Positions 50,221-58,994 of a stretch of DNA of 64,000 bases are shown one piece after another. Where the stretch lies: positions 1 to 64,000 of the forward strand of contig QFOT01000001.1 of the NCBI GenBank assembly GCA_003241285.1. The letters run 5' to 3'. The position numbers were made by a program, and so were the translations under genes. Position 1 is the stretch's first letter. Each line of letters starts with the position of its first letter. The notes under the pieces are model-generated. The model was given only the letters and a program-made list of their open reading frames with translations. It did not search any database and was not told the origin of the DNA. This DNA is from Micavibrio aeruginosavorus. GTDB lineage: Bacteria; Pseudomonadota; Alphaproteobacteria; Micavibrionales; Micavibrionaceae.

Positions 50221-52087
50221 TGCGTTGTTTTTGCTTCACGTGGCGGAGCAGGGCGGTAAGGGCTGCGGGCGTTACTCCCGGAATTCTAGAAGCGGCGCCG
50301 AGGGTTTCGGGGCGAACATGGTCCAGTTTTTGACGGATTTCCACGGAAAGACTGCCAATTAAAGAATAGTCCAAATCCAGCGGAAGTAGTAGGGATTCAT
50401 CCTTTTTAAAGGCCAAAACATCGGAATCCTGACGATCCATATAGCCGGCATAGGTAGCGTCAATTTCGATTTGTTCCCGAATTGGCGCGGAAATATTATT
50501 CATTACAGGCCAGATTTTGGCCAAATCGGCCCATTCAATATTCGGATACCTCAGTAAATCAAAAGCAGACCGGCGCTGGCCGTCCATCGTGATCTGGAGG
50601 CCTAATTTCAATAGTTCGTTTGGCGTCATTTTAAGCGATGACATCAATTCCCGCGCGGTTTCAAGCTTAGTTCGTTTGTCTAGCCAAATGCCGATTCTTT
50701 CTTCGCCAACGCAGCCAATTTGAGTGCCGAGATCAGTCAGGCGCTGATCGGCATTATCCGCCCGCAGGCGAAGACGATATTCAGCCCGGCTGGTGAACAT
50801 CCGGTAAGGCTCCGGGGCGCCGCGCGTAATAAGGTCATCGATCAAAACGCCGATATAGGCGGTGGCGCGGTCCAGAGTAAAAGTTTCACCGGGGCGCAGG
50901 ACGGACAGGGCGGCATTAATACCGGCCATGATGCCTTGCGCTCCGGCTTCTTCATAGCCAGTGGTGCCATTGATCTGACCCGCGAGGAAAAGCCCGTTTT
51001 GCCGCTTCGACTCAAGTGTGGATTTAAGATCACGCGGATCGCAGTAATCATATTCGACGGCATAGCCGTACTCGATAACTTTGGTGTTTTCCAAGCCTGG
51101 AATAGTGCGCAAAATGGCGTCCTGAACATCTTCGGGCAGGGAGGTGGAAATACCGTTCGGGTAGACCGTATGATCGTCAAGCCCTTCAGGCTCAAGGAAA
51201 ATCTGGTGACGGTCCTTACCGGCAAAACGCATGATCTTGTCTTCGATGGACGGGCAATAACGCGGCCCCTTGCTCTGGATCTGGCCCGAATACATCGGCG
51301 CCCGCTGTATATTATCGCGGATAACCTGATGGGTTTTCTCGGATGTATAGGTCATATAACAGGAAATTTGCGGGACGGTAATCCTATCCGTCATAAAAGA
51401 AAACGGCACCGGGTTTTCGTCGGATTTCTGTTCTTCCAGGATCGACCAGTTTATAGTGCGCCCGTCCAGCCGCGCCGGGGTCCCGGTTTTCAGGCGTCCC
51501 AGTGGCAGACCCATTTTTTCCAATGTGAGCGCCAGCCCGACGGACGGCCCTTCGCCAACCCGGCCAGCCGGGATCTGGGTTTCGCCGCGATGGATAATCC
51601 CGCGCAAGAATGTACCGGAGGTAATGATGACAGCTTTGGCCCCCAGCCTGTCGCCAGTTTGAAGCGTTACGCCCCGAATCTCGCTATTTTCTATAATCAA
51701 ATCCTCGGCAGAGCCCTCGACAATCGATAAATTGTCATAATCATTGAGGATCGATTGCATCGCCTCGCGGTAGAGCTTGCGGTCGGCCTGCGCCCGGGGT
51801 CCGCGCACGGCGGGACCTTTGGAGGCGTTGAGCATGCGAAACTGGATTCCGGCCCGGTCGATAACCCGGCCCATCAGCCCGTCGAGCGCATCGATCTCGC
51901 GGACCAGATGGCCCTTGCCCAGGCCGCCGATAGCGGGGTTGCACGACATGACGCCGATCGTCGATTTCTTGTGAGTGAGCAGCGCGGTTTTCGCGCCCAT
52001 ACGCGCCGAAGCCGCCGCCGCTTCACAGCCGGCATGCCCGCCGCCAATCACGATGACATCGAAAAGCGCATCAGATGAAATTTCCAT
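50210..52087 (-). CDS. mnmG: tRNA uridine-5-carboxymethylaminomethyl modification enzyme MnmG
   Basis: FAD enzyme that with MnmE modifies U34 of tRNA. 625 residues. FAD motif [20 protein letters not shown], then [20 protein letters not shown], the conserved Cys and [33 protein letters not shown] and a helical C-terminus ([20 protein letters not shown]). Last gene of the parB-parA-rsmG-mnmG block by position and first by transcription. Confidence 0.97.
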   Translation of the reverse strand: MEISSDALFDVIVIGGGHAGCEAAAASARMGAKTALLTHKKSTIGVMSCNPAIGGLGKGHLVREIDALDGLMGRVIDRAGIQFRMLNASKGPAVRGPRAQADRKLYREAMQSILNDYDNLSIVEGSAEDLIIENSEIRGVTLQTGDRLGAKAVIITSGTFLRGIIHRGETQIPAGRVGEGPSVGLALTLEKMGLPLGRLKTGTPARLDGRTINWSILEEQKSDENPVPFSFMTDRITVPQISCYMTYTSEKTHQVIRDNIQRAPMYSGQIQSKGPRYCPSIEDKIMRFAGKDRHQIFLEPEGLDDHTVYPNGISTSLPEDVQDAILRTIPGLENTKVIEYGYAVEYDYCDPRDLKSTLESKRQNGLFLAGQINGTTGYEEAGAQGIMAGINAALSVLRPGETFTLDRATAYIGVLIDDLITRGAPEPYRMFTSRAEYRLRLRADNADQRLTDLGTQIGCVGEERIGIWLDKRTKLETARELMSSLKMTPNELLKLGLQITMDGQRRSAFDLLRYPNIEWADLAKIWPVMNNISAPIREQIEIDATYAGYMDRQDSDVLAFKKDESLLLPLDLDYSLIGSLSVEIRQKLDHVRPETLGAASRIPGVTPAALTALLRHVKQKQRNAA

Positions 52088-52094
52088 GGGTGAA

Positions 52095-52124
52095 GTGATA
52101 CATCAGCCTGTGGATAAATTGCAA
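52095..52124 (-). promoter_or_regulatory. possible mnmG promoter with DnaA box
   Basis: On the minus strand TTGCAA (52124-52119), 18-base spacer, TATCAC (52100-52095) just upstream of the mnmG start. A perfect DnaA box (52109-52117) occupies the spacer, where bound DnaA could compete with RNA polymerase. Confidence 0.4.
52109..52117 (-). promoter_or_regulatory. DnaA box upstream of mnmG
   Basis: TGTGGATAA, an exact DnaA box in reverse orientation. Confidence 0.5.
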
Positions 52125-52339
52125 TGAAAACCAGCCCGTCCTTACCCGGCCCGTATCGATCTTGGGGACGGCTGGAGAAAAAGAAACGCAAGGCTAAGCG
52201 CAATGACATTTTAGATGGAATAAGGCTGTAAAAATTTTTCGGAGCGTTTTCAATCCGCTCATGCCCTTCGCGGTGAATGATTAAGGGATGCTGTTATCCC
52301 GGACCGCGGCGTAAAGAATTCTCACGCCGCGCCTTGTGC

Positions 52340-52456
52340 AAAAATCAAGTTCTCAACCGACAGTATAATAATGAATCAAGATTTCGCGTTAGGGATTGAA
52401 GAAGATAATATTGTAACGCATCATTTCAAAAAATTATCAGGGGAGATTCGATGAAT
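52340..52456 (+). repeat. leader direct repeat, copy 1
   Basis: About 115 bases nearly identical to 53474-53591, running from AAAAATCAAGTTCTC to the ATG of the following gene. It contains the short leader ORF and the ribosome site GGGGAGATTCG. Confidence 0.85.
52371..52454 (+). CDS. leader peptide ORF, 27 residues
   Basis: MNQDFALGIEEDNIVTNHF-like sequence: MNQDFALGIEEDNIVTHHFK then KLSGEIR and a stop that overlaps the ATG of the next gene as ATGA. It lies wholly in the duplicated leader. It could be a regulatory leader peptide or only a by-product of the repeat. Confidence 0.4.
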   Translation: MNQDFALGIEEDNIVTHHFKKLSGEIR

Positions 52457-53127
52457 ATATTTAAGTATGTGTTATTTGTTTTATTTATCTTAATTCCATT
52501 AAGTTCTGCCCTCTCTGCCTCAGAAGACACGAAGGAGCCTTTCACTCAATGCAATGAGGGGCAACATATTCAGCTCGAACTAGGCAAGCAGCATATAAAA
52601 TTTTCTATCCCGGAAAAATATTTCTCTCCAAGGGATATTTACAAGAAAGTTCAAGATCCAGCTGAGCTAATTAGTGTTCAGCTAAAAAAACCGATATGAC
52701 GCAAAACTGTCATGAAGGGTTTTCAACCAATAAAATATCAAGTCAGTTTTACAAGGTAACAATTCACCCCTATGGGGGCAATGTAATACCTAATGCGATT
52801 AAATTTGAGTTACGCTGGCAGCCTATTGACAAAGGGATTGTGTCAAATGAATTTCAATTATTTACGAATGAATACAAAGAAGAAAGGCAATGGGAAAGAA
52901 CAGATTTGCTTATACCTGTAGACAAAAAACAATCTAAAATTCTATTTTTAAAATGTTTGTATTCATTACCTTCAGTTACACCCACCAAAATGACAGGTTG
53001 CGGCGTTACCTCAGACTTCGAGGGAAGAATGTATTTGAGATATAGCATAAAGCCTGAAGAAATCGGGAATTATAAAGAAATTGATCAAAAAATTAAATCC
53101 AAGCTTTCTGAGTTTATGGTCGAATAA
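52451..53127 (+). pseudogene. secreted protein gene split at a slippery A-run (two overlapping frames)
   Basis: The first frame (52451-52699, 82 residues) has a signal peptide (MNIFKYVLFVLFILIPLSSA, then LSA) and continues FTQCNEGQHIQLELGKQHIK. It ends LKKPI at TGA. The second frame (52696-53127, 143 residues) begins MTQNCHEGFSTNKISSQFYK, overlaps by four bases (ATGA) and has no signal peptide. The frame change occurs just after CTAAAAAAACC: A-AAA-AAA (52684-52690) is a classic -1 slippery sequence, and slipping there gives a continuous LKKTDMTQNC. So this is either one secreted protein of about 225 residues made by -1 frameshifting, a gene broken by loss or gain of one A, a sequencing error, or two coupled genes. 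Function unknown. Confidence 0.5.
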
Positions 53128-53154
53128 TTTGAAAAAATATTCAGGAGAGATTCG

Positions 53155-53307
53155 ATGAAGAGATTATCCAAAAAACAGAAGGTTATTATCGCTGCTTGCT
53201 GCTTGCTCTTTGCTGCTTGCTGTTTATTGCTTTCTATTAACTCTGAAAATAATTCCCATACGATTAGTCAGCCAAGATTGCGAGTTAATGAGTTCCGAAC
53301 AAAATAA
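53155..53307 (+). CDS. small membrane protein, 50 residues
   Basis: MKRLSKKQKVIIAACCLLFA then ACCLLLSINSENN and a polar tail. Basic N-terminus, one membrane helix with four Cys. The start and its site AGGAGAGATTCG resemble those of the 53586 gene (MKKLSKRK), so this is a third, partial copy of the same 5' unit. Confidence 0.5.
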   Translation: MKRLSKKQKVIIAACCLLFAACCLLLSINSENNSHTISQPRLRVNEFRTK

Positions 53308-53325
53308 ACTGTAAAGGAGCAAACT

Positions 53326-53475
53326 ATGACATCTTATCATGACTATGAAGAGCTGTTACTAACCCACAATTTTATTGGCGGTGCAGGCCAATTTCAGATT
53401 ACAAATCTTTCTAATGATGCGCGTGCAAAAGTCGATGAAGATATAAACGGATTTTATCAATCTGGTCTTTCATAA
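53326..53475 (+). CDS. small soluble protein, 49 residues
   Basis: MTSYHDYEELLLTHNFIGGA then GQFQITNLSNDARAKVDEDI and NGFYQSGLS. Strong AAAGGAGCAAACT site, 18 bases after the previous ORF. Acidic, no membrane helix. Unrecognised. Confidence 0.5.
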   Translation: MTSYHDYEELLLTHNFIGGAGQFQITNLSNDARAKVDEDINGFYQSGLS

Positions 53476-53591
53476 AAATCAAATTCTCAGCCGACAGTAT
53501 AATAATGAATCAAGATTTTGCGTTAGAGATTGACGAAGATAATATTGTGACGAATCATTTCAAAAAAATATTCAGGGGAGATTCGATGAAG
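53474..53591 (+). repeat. leader direct repeat, copy 2
   Basis: Near-identical to 52340-52456. One extra A in the run before TATTCAGGGGAG puts the leader in frame with the next gene, so here the leader ORF (from 53505, MNQDFALEIDEDNIVTNHFK) fuses to it. Confidence 0.85.
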
Positions 53592-53849
53592 AAGTTATCA
53601 AAAAGAAAAATTATAGTTTTCAATACTGCGCTTTTCACTCTTTTATTAATATTCATTCTTATTAATCAGAAAGATATTAGACAAGACCTTTGTACAAAAG
53701 AAATAACTTGCTTTGGGTTTCATACGAATCCTCAAAGCGGCTGCGCTATGACAGAATTAGGAGAATGCATTAGTCCAAAGTACAAAAGACTTAACTCAGG
53801 TTGCACAAGAGATGCAAACGGAGAATGTTTCAAGCAAATTGAATTTTAA
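53586..53849 (+). CDS. membrane-anchored Cys-repeat protein
   Basis: 87 residues from ATG 53586, behind GGGGAGATTCG. One N-terminal membrane helix (IVFNTALFTLLLIFILI), then an exported segment with six Cys. Two copies of a small motif are visible: SGCAMTELGEC and SGCTRDANGEC. A frame from 53505 through the repeated leader would add 27 residues, but the strong site favours 53586. Unrecognised; the exported Cys-motif repeat suggests disulphides. Confidence 0.55.
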   Translation: MKKLSKRKIIVFNTALFTLLLIFILINQKDIRQDLCTKEITCFGFHTNPQSGCAMTELGECISPKYKRLNSGCTRDANGECFKQIEF

Positions 53850-53903
53850 GGTTTAAAATTGCCTGATTAAATTCATCATTCATGTCGCGGCTTGCCATTT
53901 AGT

Positions 53904-54641
53904 TTAATCGCCGTCTTTTTCGGGTTCGAAATCGCCGCTCATGGTCGTGGAGGTCAGGTCAAAAAAACTTCGATCGATGAAAACTTCGTCGTCACGGTAT
54001 CTCACGTTCAGGGAGACCTGACCGCCCCATCTTTTTTCGAGGCAATTGTTGAAAAACTCCAAAAAGCGGTCGAAGCGTTTTATCATCCGTGTAATCTGCA
54101 AAGGTGAGAGGTTGAAGAGATCGCCGATTTCCTTTTTCGCGTCTTCGAAAGCCAGGATCATCACGTTGCGGTAAAAATCACGCTGGCCCATATCCAGGTT
54201 GATGCGCCTGGCTTCGTTCACTTCAATCTGGTCGGCATGTAAGTCGCAAAACGCATCGATCCCAACAGGCTCGAACTTGCTGTCTTTTATTTCGCGCATA
54301 CGCTCCCGGCTTTTCGCAATTAATTCCCGGTCGAATTCGGCCTTATCCTTGTCCGGCCCTTGAACGGCCAAATGCAAATACAGATTGGCGTCGCGCATAA
54401 CGTCCTGATTGACCGACATGCAGGTTTTCGGAACGGGCGTCACCTGCAGATAGAGAATGCTATAAACAAAACGAAGCGCGATTGTGGAATCGTCTTCAGG
54501 CACGTAATTGCAATAACGGTCGCGGTTAAAATGTGACATCGCATCCCGCAGGGCGAGGGAATAGAAATGAATACGGGCATCGGGGGTGAGGAGGCTTAAT
54601 TCCTCCGCAAATGCCGGGTGAAAGTAAGCCGTTCTCTTCAT
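53904..54641 (-). CDS. hypothetical protein
   Basis: 245 residues, soluble and helical, no signal peptide. Unrecognised. Phrases of note: RIHFYSLALRDAMSHFNRDR, VNEARRINLDMGQRDFYRNV and LSPLQITRMIKRFDRFLEFF. ATG 54641 is divergent from the membrane protein at 54672. The C-terminus is strongly acidic (SGDFEPEKDGD). Confidence 0.6.
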   Translation of the reverse strand: MKRTAYFHPAFAEELSLLTPDARIHFYSLALRDAMSHFNRDRYCNYVPEDDSTIALRFVYSILYLQVTPVPKTCMSVNQDVMRDANLYLHLAVQGPDKDKAEFDRELIAKSRERMREIKDSKFEPVGIDAFCDLHADQIEVNEARRINLDMGQRDFYRNVMILAFEDAKKEIGDLFNLSPLQITRMIKRFDRFLEFFNNCLEKRWGGQVSLNVRYRDDEVFIDRSFFDLTSTTMSGDFEPEKDGD

Positions 54642-54671
54642 AAGAAAAAAGATAAATCAGGCGGGCAAATA

Positions 54672-55931
54672 ATGTCAAGGATTAAAATCCTAATACACAC
54701 ATTGAACACTCTTGTGTGCATGGATTTTAAGATCTTCCGTGATAGATTTATTCATATGCCCACTCATTTCCTCTCGCGCGCGGCTAAATCCCTGTCCTGG
54801 TGGACGGGGGTTTTGTATCTTTCGGCCTTCGTTCTCAATACCGGCCTGCTCTGGTTTTTAATCCGCAAGGCGGGGGCGTGCAGTTTCTACGATGTCGGGA
54901 TTATCCTTGTCCGCTGCGGCGAGGGGGATCTGGCGAGGTTCCTCGATGTCTTCCTGCTGTATTTCTCGCCGCTCGTGGCGCCGGTCATCGCCCTGAACTG
55001 GAGAATGTTTTTCTTCGAACCTTTCCTCGCCAGTGAATTCCAGTACCGCCTGCTGTTTATCTTTTTCTTCGTTTCATTCTTCGTCATTTTCTCTTCGCTC
55101 TTTGTGCTGCGAAAAATGGTGAAAGGATTCCTGATCCGCCGCCACGACCGCGAGGCGGGAAAACACGCCTGGATTATACTGGCGATTATTCTCATCCCGG
55201 CGCTGCTGAGTTTTTCCTACCGGCTTTATCTTTTGCCGCCCAACTGGTCCGGCATGACGATGCATGTCGATTTCTGGCATGGGCAATTCGACGTGCCGCG
55301 CGGCGAGATGACGGACTGGAACGTCCTGCCGCGCCCAAGGCCCGAGCGAAAACCGGCTGAATATGCCGGGAAACTGACGCGCTGGTGGAAGGTCGTGCCC
55401 TATATCAATTTCAATTATCCGATCACTCCCGCCATCGGCGATAACGCGCCGGATGAAACGGTGCAGGTGCAGGTCAATCCGCATCACGAAGCCAGAAGCC
55501 GGGAGATGATGCAGGCGGAGCGGGAGAAATTTCTTGCTTATCGGCTGAGCCTGAAAAGCGAAAAAGACGATCTGCCGATCTATCCTGCAGAGCCTCTTCG
55601 CGAGAATGGCTGGGAAATATATAAGGCAAATTATTTTTATGAAGATGTGTTTCAGGACATATATGTAGCGCGCAAAAACGGCACTATCGAAAATTTGCTG
55701 TATTGCACGCCTTCGCATGCCTGCGCGGTAAAGACCAGATTTTCCTGGGCATCCTATCCGTGCGAGGCGACGAAAGATTGCGGCTCATGCAAAAAAATAT
55801 GCATGGATGTGTCGCAAGGAACGGGGGATTACGACATCCGCTATACGTTCGATAAAAGAAGCATCGAGAATTATCCGGCGATCAATCGAGAGATAAAGAA
55901 TTTCATCGCCAAGTATTACACGGCGTACTAA
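54672..55931 (+). CDS. hypothetical membrane protein
   Basis: 420 residues from ATG 54672; a GTG at 54618 would overlap the divergent gene, and ATGs at 54720 and 54756 are alternatives. Four hydrophobic helices (about 35-60 to 180-205, including LLFIFFFVSFFVIFSSLFVL and AWIILAIILIPALLSFSYRL) precede a large exported C-terminal part. That part has six Cys near its end (LYCTPSHACAVK, YPCEATKDCGSCKKICMD), suggesting disulphide bonds. Unrecognised. The esterase at 55946 starts 14 bases after its stop. Confidence 0.6.
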   Translation: MSRIKILIHTLNTLVCMDFKIFRDRFIHMPTHFLSRAAKSLSWWTGVLYLSAFVLNTGLLWFLIRKAGACSFYDVGIILVRCGEGDLARFLDVFLLYFSPLVAPVIALNWRMFFFEPFLASEFQYRLLFIFFFVSFFVIFSSLFVLRKMVKGFLIRRHDREAGKHAWIILAIILIPALLSFSYRLYLLPPNWSGMTMHVDFWHGQFDVPRGEMTDWNVLPRPRPERKPAEYAGKLTRWWKVVPYINFNYPITPAIGDNAPDETVQVQVNPHHEARSREMMQAEREKFLAYRLSLKSEKDDLPIYPAEPLRENGWEIYKANYFYEDVFQDIYVARKNGTIENLLYCTPSHACAVKTRFSWASYPCEATKDCGSCKKICMDVSQGTGDYDIRYTFDKRSIENYPAINREIKNFIAKYYTAY

Positions 55932-55945
55932 AGGGGAAGAGTGTG

Positions 55946-56869
55946 ATGAAGAAAATAATTTTGTCCGTGATTCTGTGCGTCCTGTCTTTTCAGGCGCAGG
56001 CAAACACATTGCGCGATATCTCCTATGGCCCGCAAAAAGAGCAGAAGATCGATGTCTATCTTCCCTCTGCACCCAAAGCGGCCCCTGTCATCTTCATGGT
56101 ACATGGCGGCGGCTGGAAAAACGGCGATAAGGAAATGAGCCGCGTCGTTGAGAACAAGGCGGCGCGCTGGGTAGGTGCGGGATTTATTTTTATCTCGGTC
56201 AATTATCCGATGCTGCCCGACAGCAGCGTTTCGCAGCAAACGGATAATATTGCCAAGGCGCTGGCTTTCTCGCAGCAAGAGGCAGGCAAATGGGGCGGCG
56301 ACAAAAATAAATTCATCCTAATGGGCCATTCGGCAGGCGGGCATTTAGTATCGCTTCTCAATGCCAATCCGGACCCCGTCTATAAGATGGGTGCCAGTGA
56401 ATGGCTTGGCACCGTATCGCTCGATAGCGCCGGGATGGATATCGTCAAGGCGATGAAGATGCCGCATTTTAAATTATATGATGAAGTTTTCGGCAGTATG
56501 AATGAGGAAGGCTGGGCGAGCCTGTCGCCCTATCATCAATTATCAAACACGACGCGGCCATGGCTCGGTGTCTGTTCTTCGACACGCAAAATTTCCTGCC
56601 CGCAAAATGAGGACTATGCTGCCAAGGCAAAATCCTTGGGTGTCAGGGCGCAGGTTTTGCCCATAGCGCTGAAACATGGCGAGATCAACGAGCAACTCGG
56701 ACTGGAGAATGACTATACAAAACAGGTTGAGGAATTTATGGCTTCTCTCGATCCGGCGGTCGCCGCGCTTTTAAGCAATAGCAAAGCAACTCCGGCCTCT
56801 ACATCCTCGCCAGACAAACGAGAAGGCCCGTTGCGCAGATATCTCCGCGAACGGGCCAGTCATCGCTAA
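55946..56869 (+). CDS. secreted alpha/beta hydrolase (esterase/lipase type)
   Basis: 307 residues. Signal peptide MKKIILSVILCVLSFQAQA. The oxyanion motif is VIFMVHGGGWKNGDKEM, the nucleophile elbow KFILMGHSAGGHLVSLL, and the His end ALKHGEINEQLG. The fold is that of BD-FAE or carboxylesterase-like enzymes. The C-terminal 40 residues are low-complexity and basic. ATG 55946 is preferred over GTG 55943; GGGGAAGAG precedes it. Substrate unknown. Confidence 0.85.
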   Translation: MKKIILSVILCVLSFQAQANTLRDISYGPQKEQKIDVYLPSAPKAAPVIFMVHGGGWKNGDKEMSRVVENKAARWVGAGFIFISVNYPMLPDSSVSQQTDNIAKALAFSQQEAGKWGGDKNKFILMGHSAGGHLVSLLNANPDPVYKMGASEWLGTVSLDSAGMDIVKAMKMPHFKLYDEVFGSMNEEGWASLSPYHQLSNTTRPWLGVCSSTRKISCPQNEDYAAKAKSLGVRAQVLPIALKHGEINEQLGLENDYTKQVEEFMASLDPAVAALLSNSKATPASTSSPDKREGPLRRYLRERASHR

Positions 56870-56882
56870 TTGAATGAAATTT

Positions 56883-57395
56883 CTAAGACGCGAGGCGCAC
56901 GGTTTTATTTTCACCGGCCTCAGGCGGCTCGCCTGTCAGTTTCGCCTTCACATAGCCATAGGCATGGACGAATTTTGAAGACGGCGCATCCCAATACTCC
57001 GCCGTTTCAGGCTTGAATTTAATCAGGCAGATATTCGGATCACTCTTGCCCTGCGGGAACCAGACGGAGAGCGCATCGCTCCAAAGCTCATCGATCTTAT
57101 TCCGGTCGTCTGTAATTTGCGCCGTGCCGCTTAAGGACACGTAGTTATTGCTGGCCGGATCGGAGTAGCTCACCAGCATCGACGAATCCGCTTTTATCTC
57201 GGCGACTTTCGGTGAATCTTTCGAGGTGAAATACCAAAGCTCGTTGCGGCTATCGGTGCTGTCCTTCTGCTGCGCGGCCATCGGGCGTGAATACATGCGG
57301 CCTTCCCGGTCCTGCGTTACCATCATCGCAAATTTGATGTCCTTGATCAGGTCAAATACTTTATTGCGCGCTTCCATGTCATTATCTGCGGTCAT
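56883..57395 (-). CDS. pyridoxamine 5'-phosphate oxidase family / general stress protein
   Basis: 170 residues of the split-barrel flavin-binding fold: FAMMVTQDREGRMYSRPMAA, NELWYFTSKDSPKVAEIKAD, YVSLSGTAQITDDRNKIDEL and PNICLIKFKPETAEYWDAPS. This matches the general stress protein 26 subgroup, which binds FMN or FAD. It is convergent with the esterase gene. Confidence 0.9.
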   Translation of the reverse strand: MTADNDMEARNKVFDLIKDIKFAMMVTQDREGRMYSRPMAAQQKDSTDSRNELWYFTSKDSPKVAEIKADSSMLVSYSDPASNNYVSLSGTAQITDDRNKIDELWSDALSVWFPQGKSDPNICLIKFKPETAEYWDAPSSKFVHAYGYVKAKLTGEPPEAGENKTVRLAS

Positions 57396-57446
57396 CTTGT
57401 CCTCTTTCGTTTGATTGCAAACAAATCAGGAGCAAGAAGGGTTCCG

Positions 57447-58922
57447 TCAGGATATGACAGGCTGTAATTCCGGCGCTGGAAAAAGGCGTCTATGCTCTTC
57501 CTGCATCAGGCGCATATAAGTGCCCAGATGCCATGGCGAGGGTTTGAACGGTTCGATCGTTTTTATATTCCAGCCATCTGGCATTTCGGTGAGGCCATGG
57601 ATCGTAAAATGACCGTCATATTTTAATCGGGCTTCCTCGATCCGTTTCTGGAAGTAAGGATTTAGAAATTTTCCATTGGAGGGCGTCGCATAAACCATAT
57701 CCTCTGTGGTCGCTATGCGCACAAGCTGGTCGATAACCACCACCGTCCCGTTCATGTGAAAATCGACCGGGTCGCAAATCTTCACGGTGTTGGCGAAACC
57801 ATCGCTCTCATGGCGGCAGGGAATGACATCGGCTCCCGCTATATTGCCGTTCTCATCTTTAAAAAGATTCCAGACGATGCCGCGGTCAGACAAGCCCGGA
57901 GAGAAGGGGGAGGGAATAACCAGAATGTTCCCGCGCTTGAGCTGGAAGTTCTCAAAGGAAGTATCGCAAAAATTTTCGCTCAACGTATTTTCGATGACCG
58001 GCCTGGCTGAAGATTTTTTTGCAGGAAGCGCGGCAGGTTTGGCGACATCCGCCTGCGCCTCTGCGCCGGCACGTTTTATTTCTATGCCATTAAAAAGGCT
58101 GGTTAGGGCGGATAGATCGGCTATCACATTTTCCGGACGTTCCGGTTTAATCTTCTTCTTTGCAGGTTGCGTAAAATTGGCTTCCTCGATCAATTTTGCC
58201 AGAAGCTCTGGATTTTGTTTCCACCAAGGTTCGGTTTTTGAAATCTCCGCCACGGGCATGACGTCTTCGGCAATCGTTTCCGCTTTAAGAGCCTCTTCCG
58301 TAGCCTGTATAAAAGCGGGCTTGGTTGAAGCGCTCAGCATAAAATCCTTATGCAATTGTCTGGACTTTTCCATCATCTGCCGGGAACGCTCATACAGGGC
58401 CAATTCATAATCTCTGTACTGCGAGCCGGATATCATTCCCGGAAACCACGCGGGCTTGGAATCTTTCGTGCTCCGGCTTAGCAGAATGTCATCCGGGCCC
58501 AGTTCAAGAAAAAGACTGTTTTCCGCCTGGTGACCTTTTAGTCCTTTCTCAAGCGCTTTTGAAACGTCATGCCAAAAAGAACTATCCTGAACATAGGCAA
58601 TCTTTTTCAGGGAAGGTGTAAAGAACTCCTCATAAAGGGGAATGATATCTATCCGGTTTGTACGCAACATAAGATTTTTTTCGTTCAGACGGGCGATAAC
58701 AGGCTGATCTGCGACGGGGAAAACAATATCATGCTGAAGAATTTTTGCCGTGTTGTAGGAGAAACGCGAAGCGGCAATAGCGTGAGGCTCTGCCTCTCCT
58801 TTTTTGAATACAAAGCCATGGATGAGAAGGCTGCGCGGCCAGAGATCCGTTTCACCGCTATGAGGAATAAAGGCGCGGACGATGCTGCCCCGGCGAATGG
58901 CTGGATTGATATGAATACTCAT
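57447..58922 (-). CDS. protein with two PemK/MazF-like domains
   Basis: 491 residues. Two segments look like the PemK/MazF beta-barrel. One is at about 10-95 (IRRGSIVRAFIPHSG, WPRSLLIHGFVF, then LMLRTNRIDIIPL). The other is at about 326-410 (LKRGNILVIPSPFSPGLSDR, then TVVVIDQLVRIATTED, close to the MazF phrase VxVDQLRxxD). A helical, Ala/Lys-rich linker of about 230 residues lies between them. No antitoxin gene precedes it; the gene stands alone. Whether it cuts RNA is unknown, and the lack of an antitoxin argues against a toxin. Fold call is inference. Confidence 0.5.
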   Translation of the reverse strand: MSIHINPAIRRGSIVRAFIPHSGETDLWPRSLLIHGFVFKKGEAEPHAIAASRFSYNTAKILQHDIVFPVADQPVIARLNEKNLMLRTNRIDIIPLYEEFFTPSLKKIAYVQDSSFWHDVSKALEKGLKGHQAENSLFLELGPDDILLSRSTKDSKPAWFPGMISGSQYRDYELALYERSRQMMEKSRQLHKDFMLSASTKPAFIQATEEALKAETIAEDVMPVAEISKTEPWWKQNPELLAKLIEEANFTQPAKKKIKPERPENVIADLSALTSLFNGIEIKRAGAEAQADVAKPAALPAKKSSARPVIENTLSENFCDTSFENFQLKRGNILVIPSPFSPGLSDRGIVWNLFKDENGNIAGADVIPCRHESDGFANTVKICDPVDFHMNGTVVVIDQLVRIATTEDMVYATPSNGKFLNPYFQKRIEEARLKYDGHFTIHGLTEMPDGWNIKTIEPFKPSPWHLGTYMRLMQEEHRRLFPAPELQPVIS

Positions 58923-58994
58923 TACGGCTTCCCTTTACGCAAAATAACGGCGAACCTTATCGGCAAAGGGCAAAATTTGTCAAATTTGGCGGCG

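Noticed and set aside
50231..50246. Third parS-like sequence near the end of mnmG
   Set aside because: Only half of the palindrome matches (CTTCACGTGGCGG), so ParB binding is unlikely.
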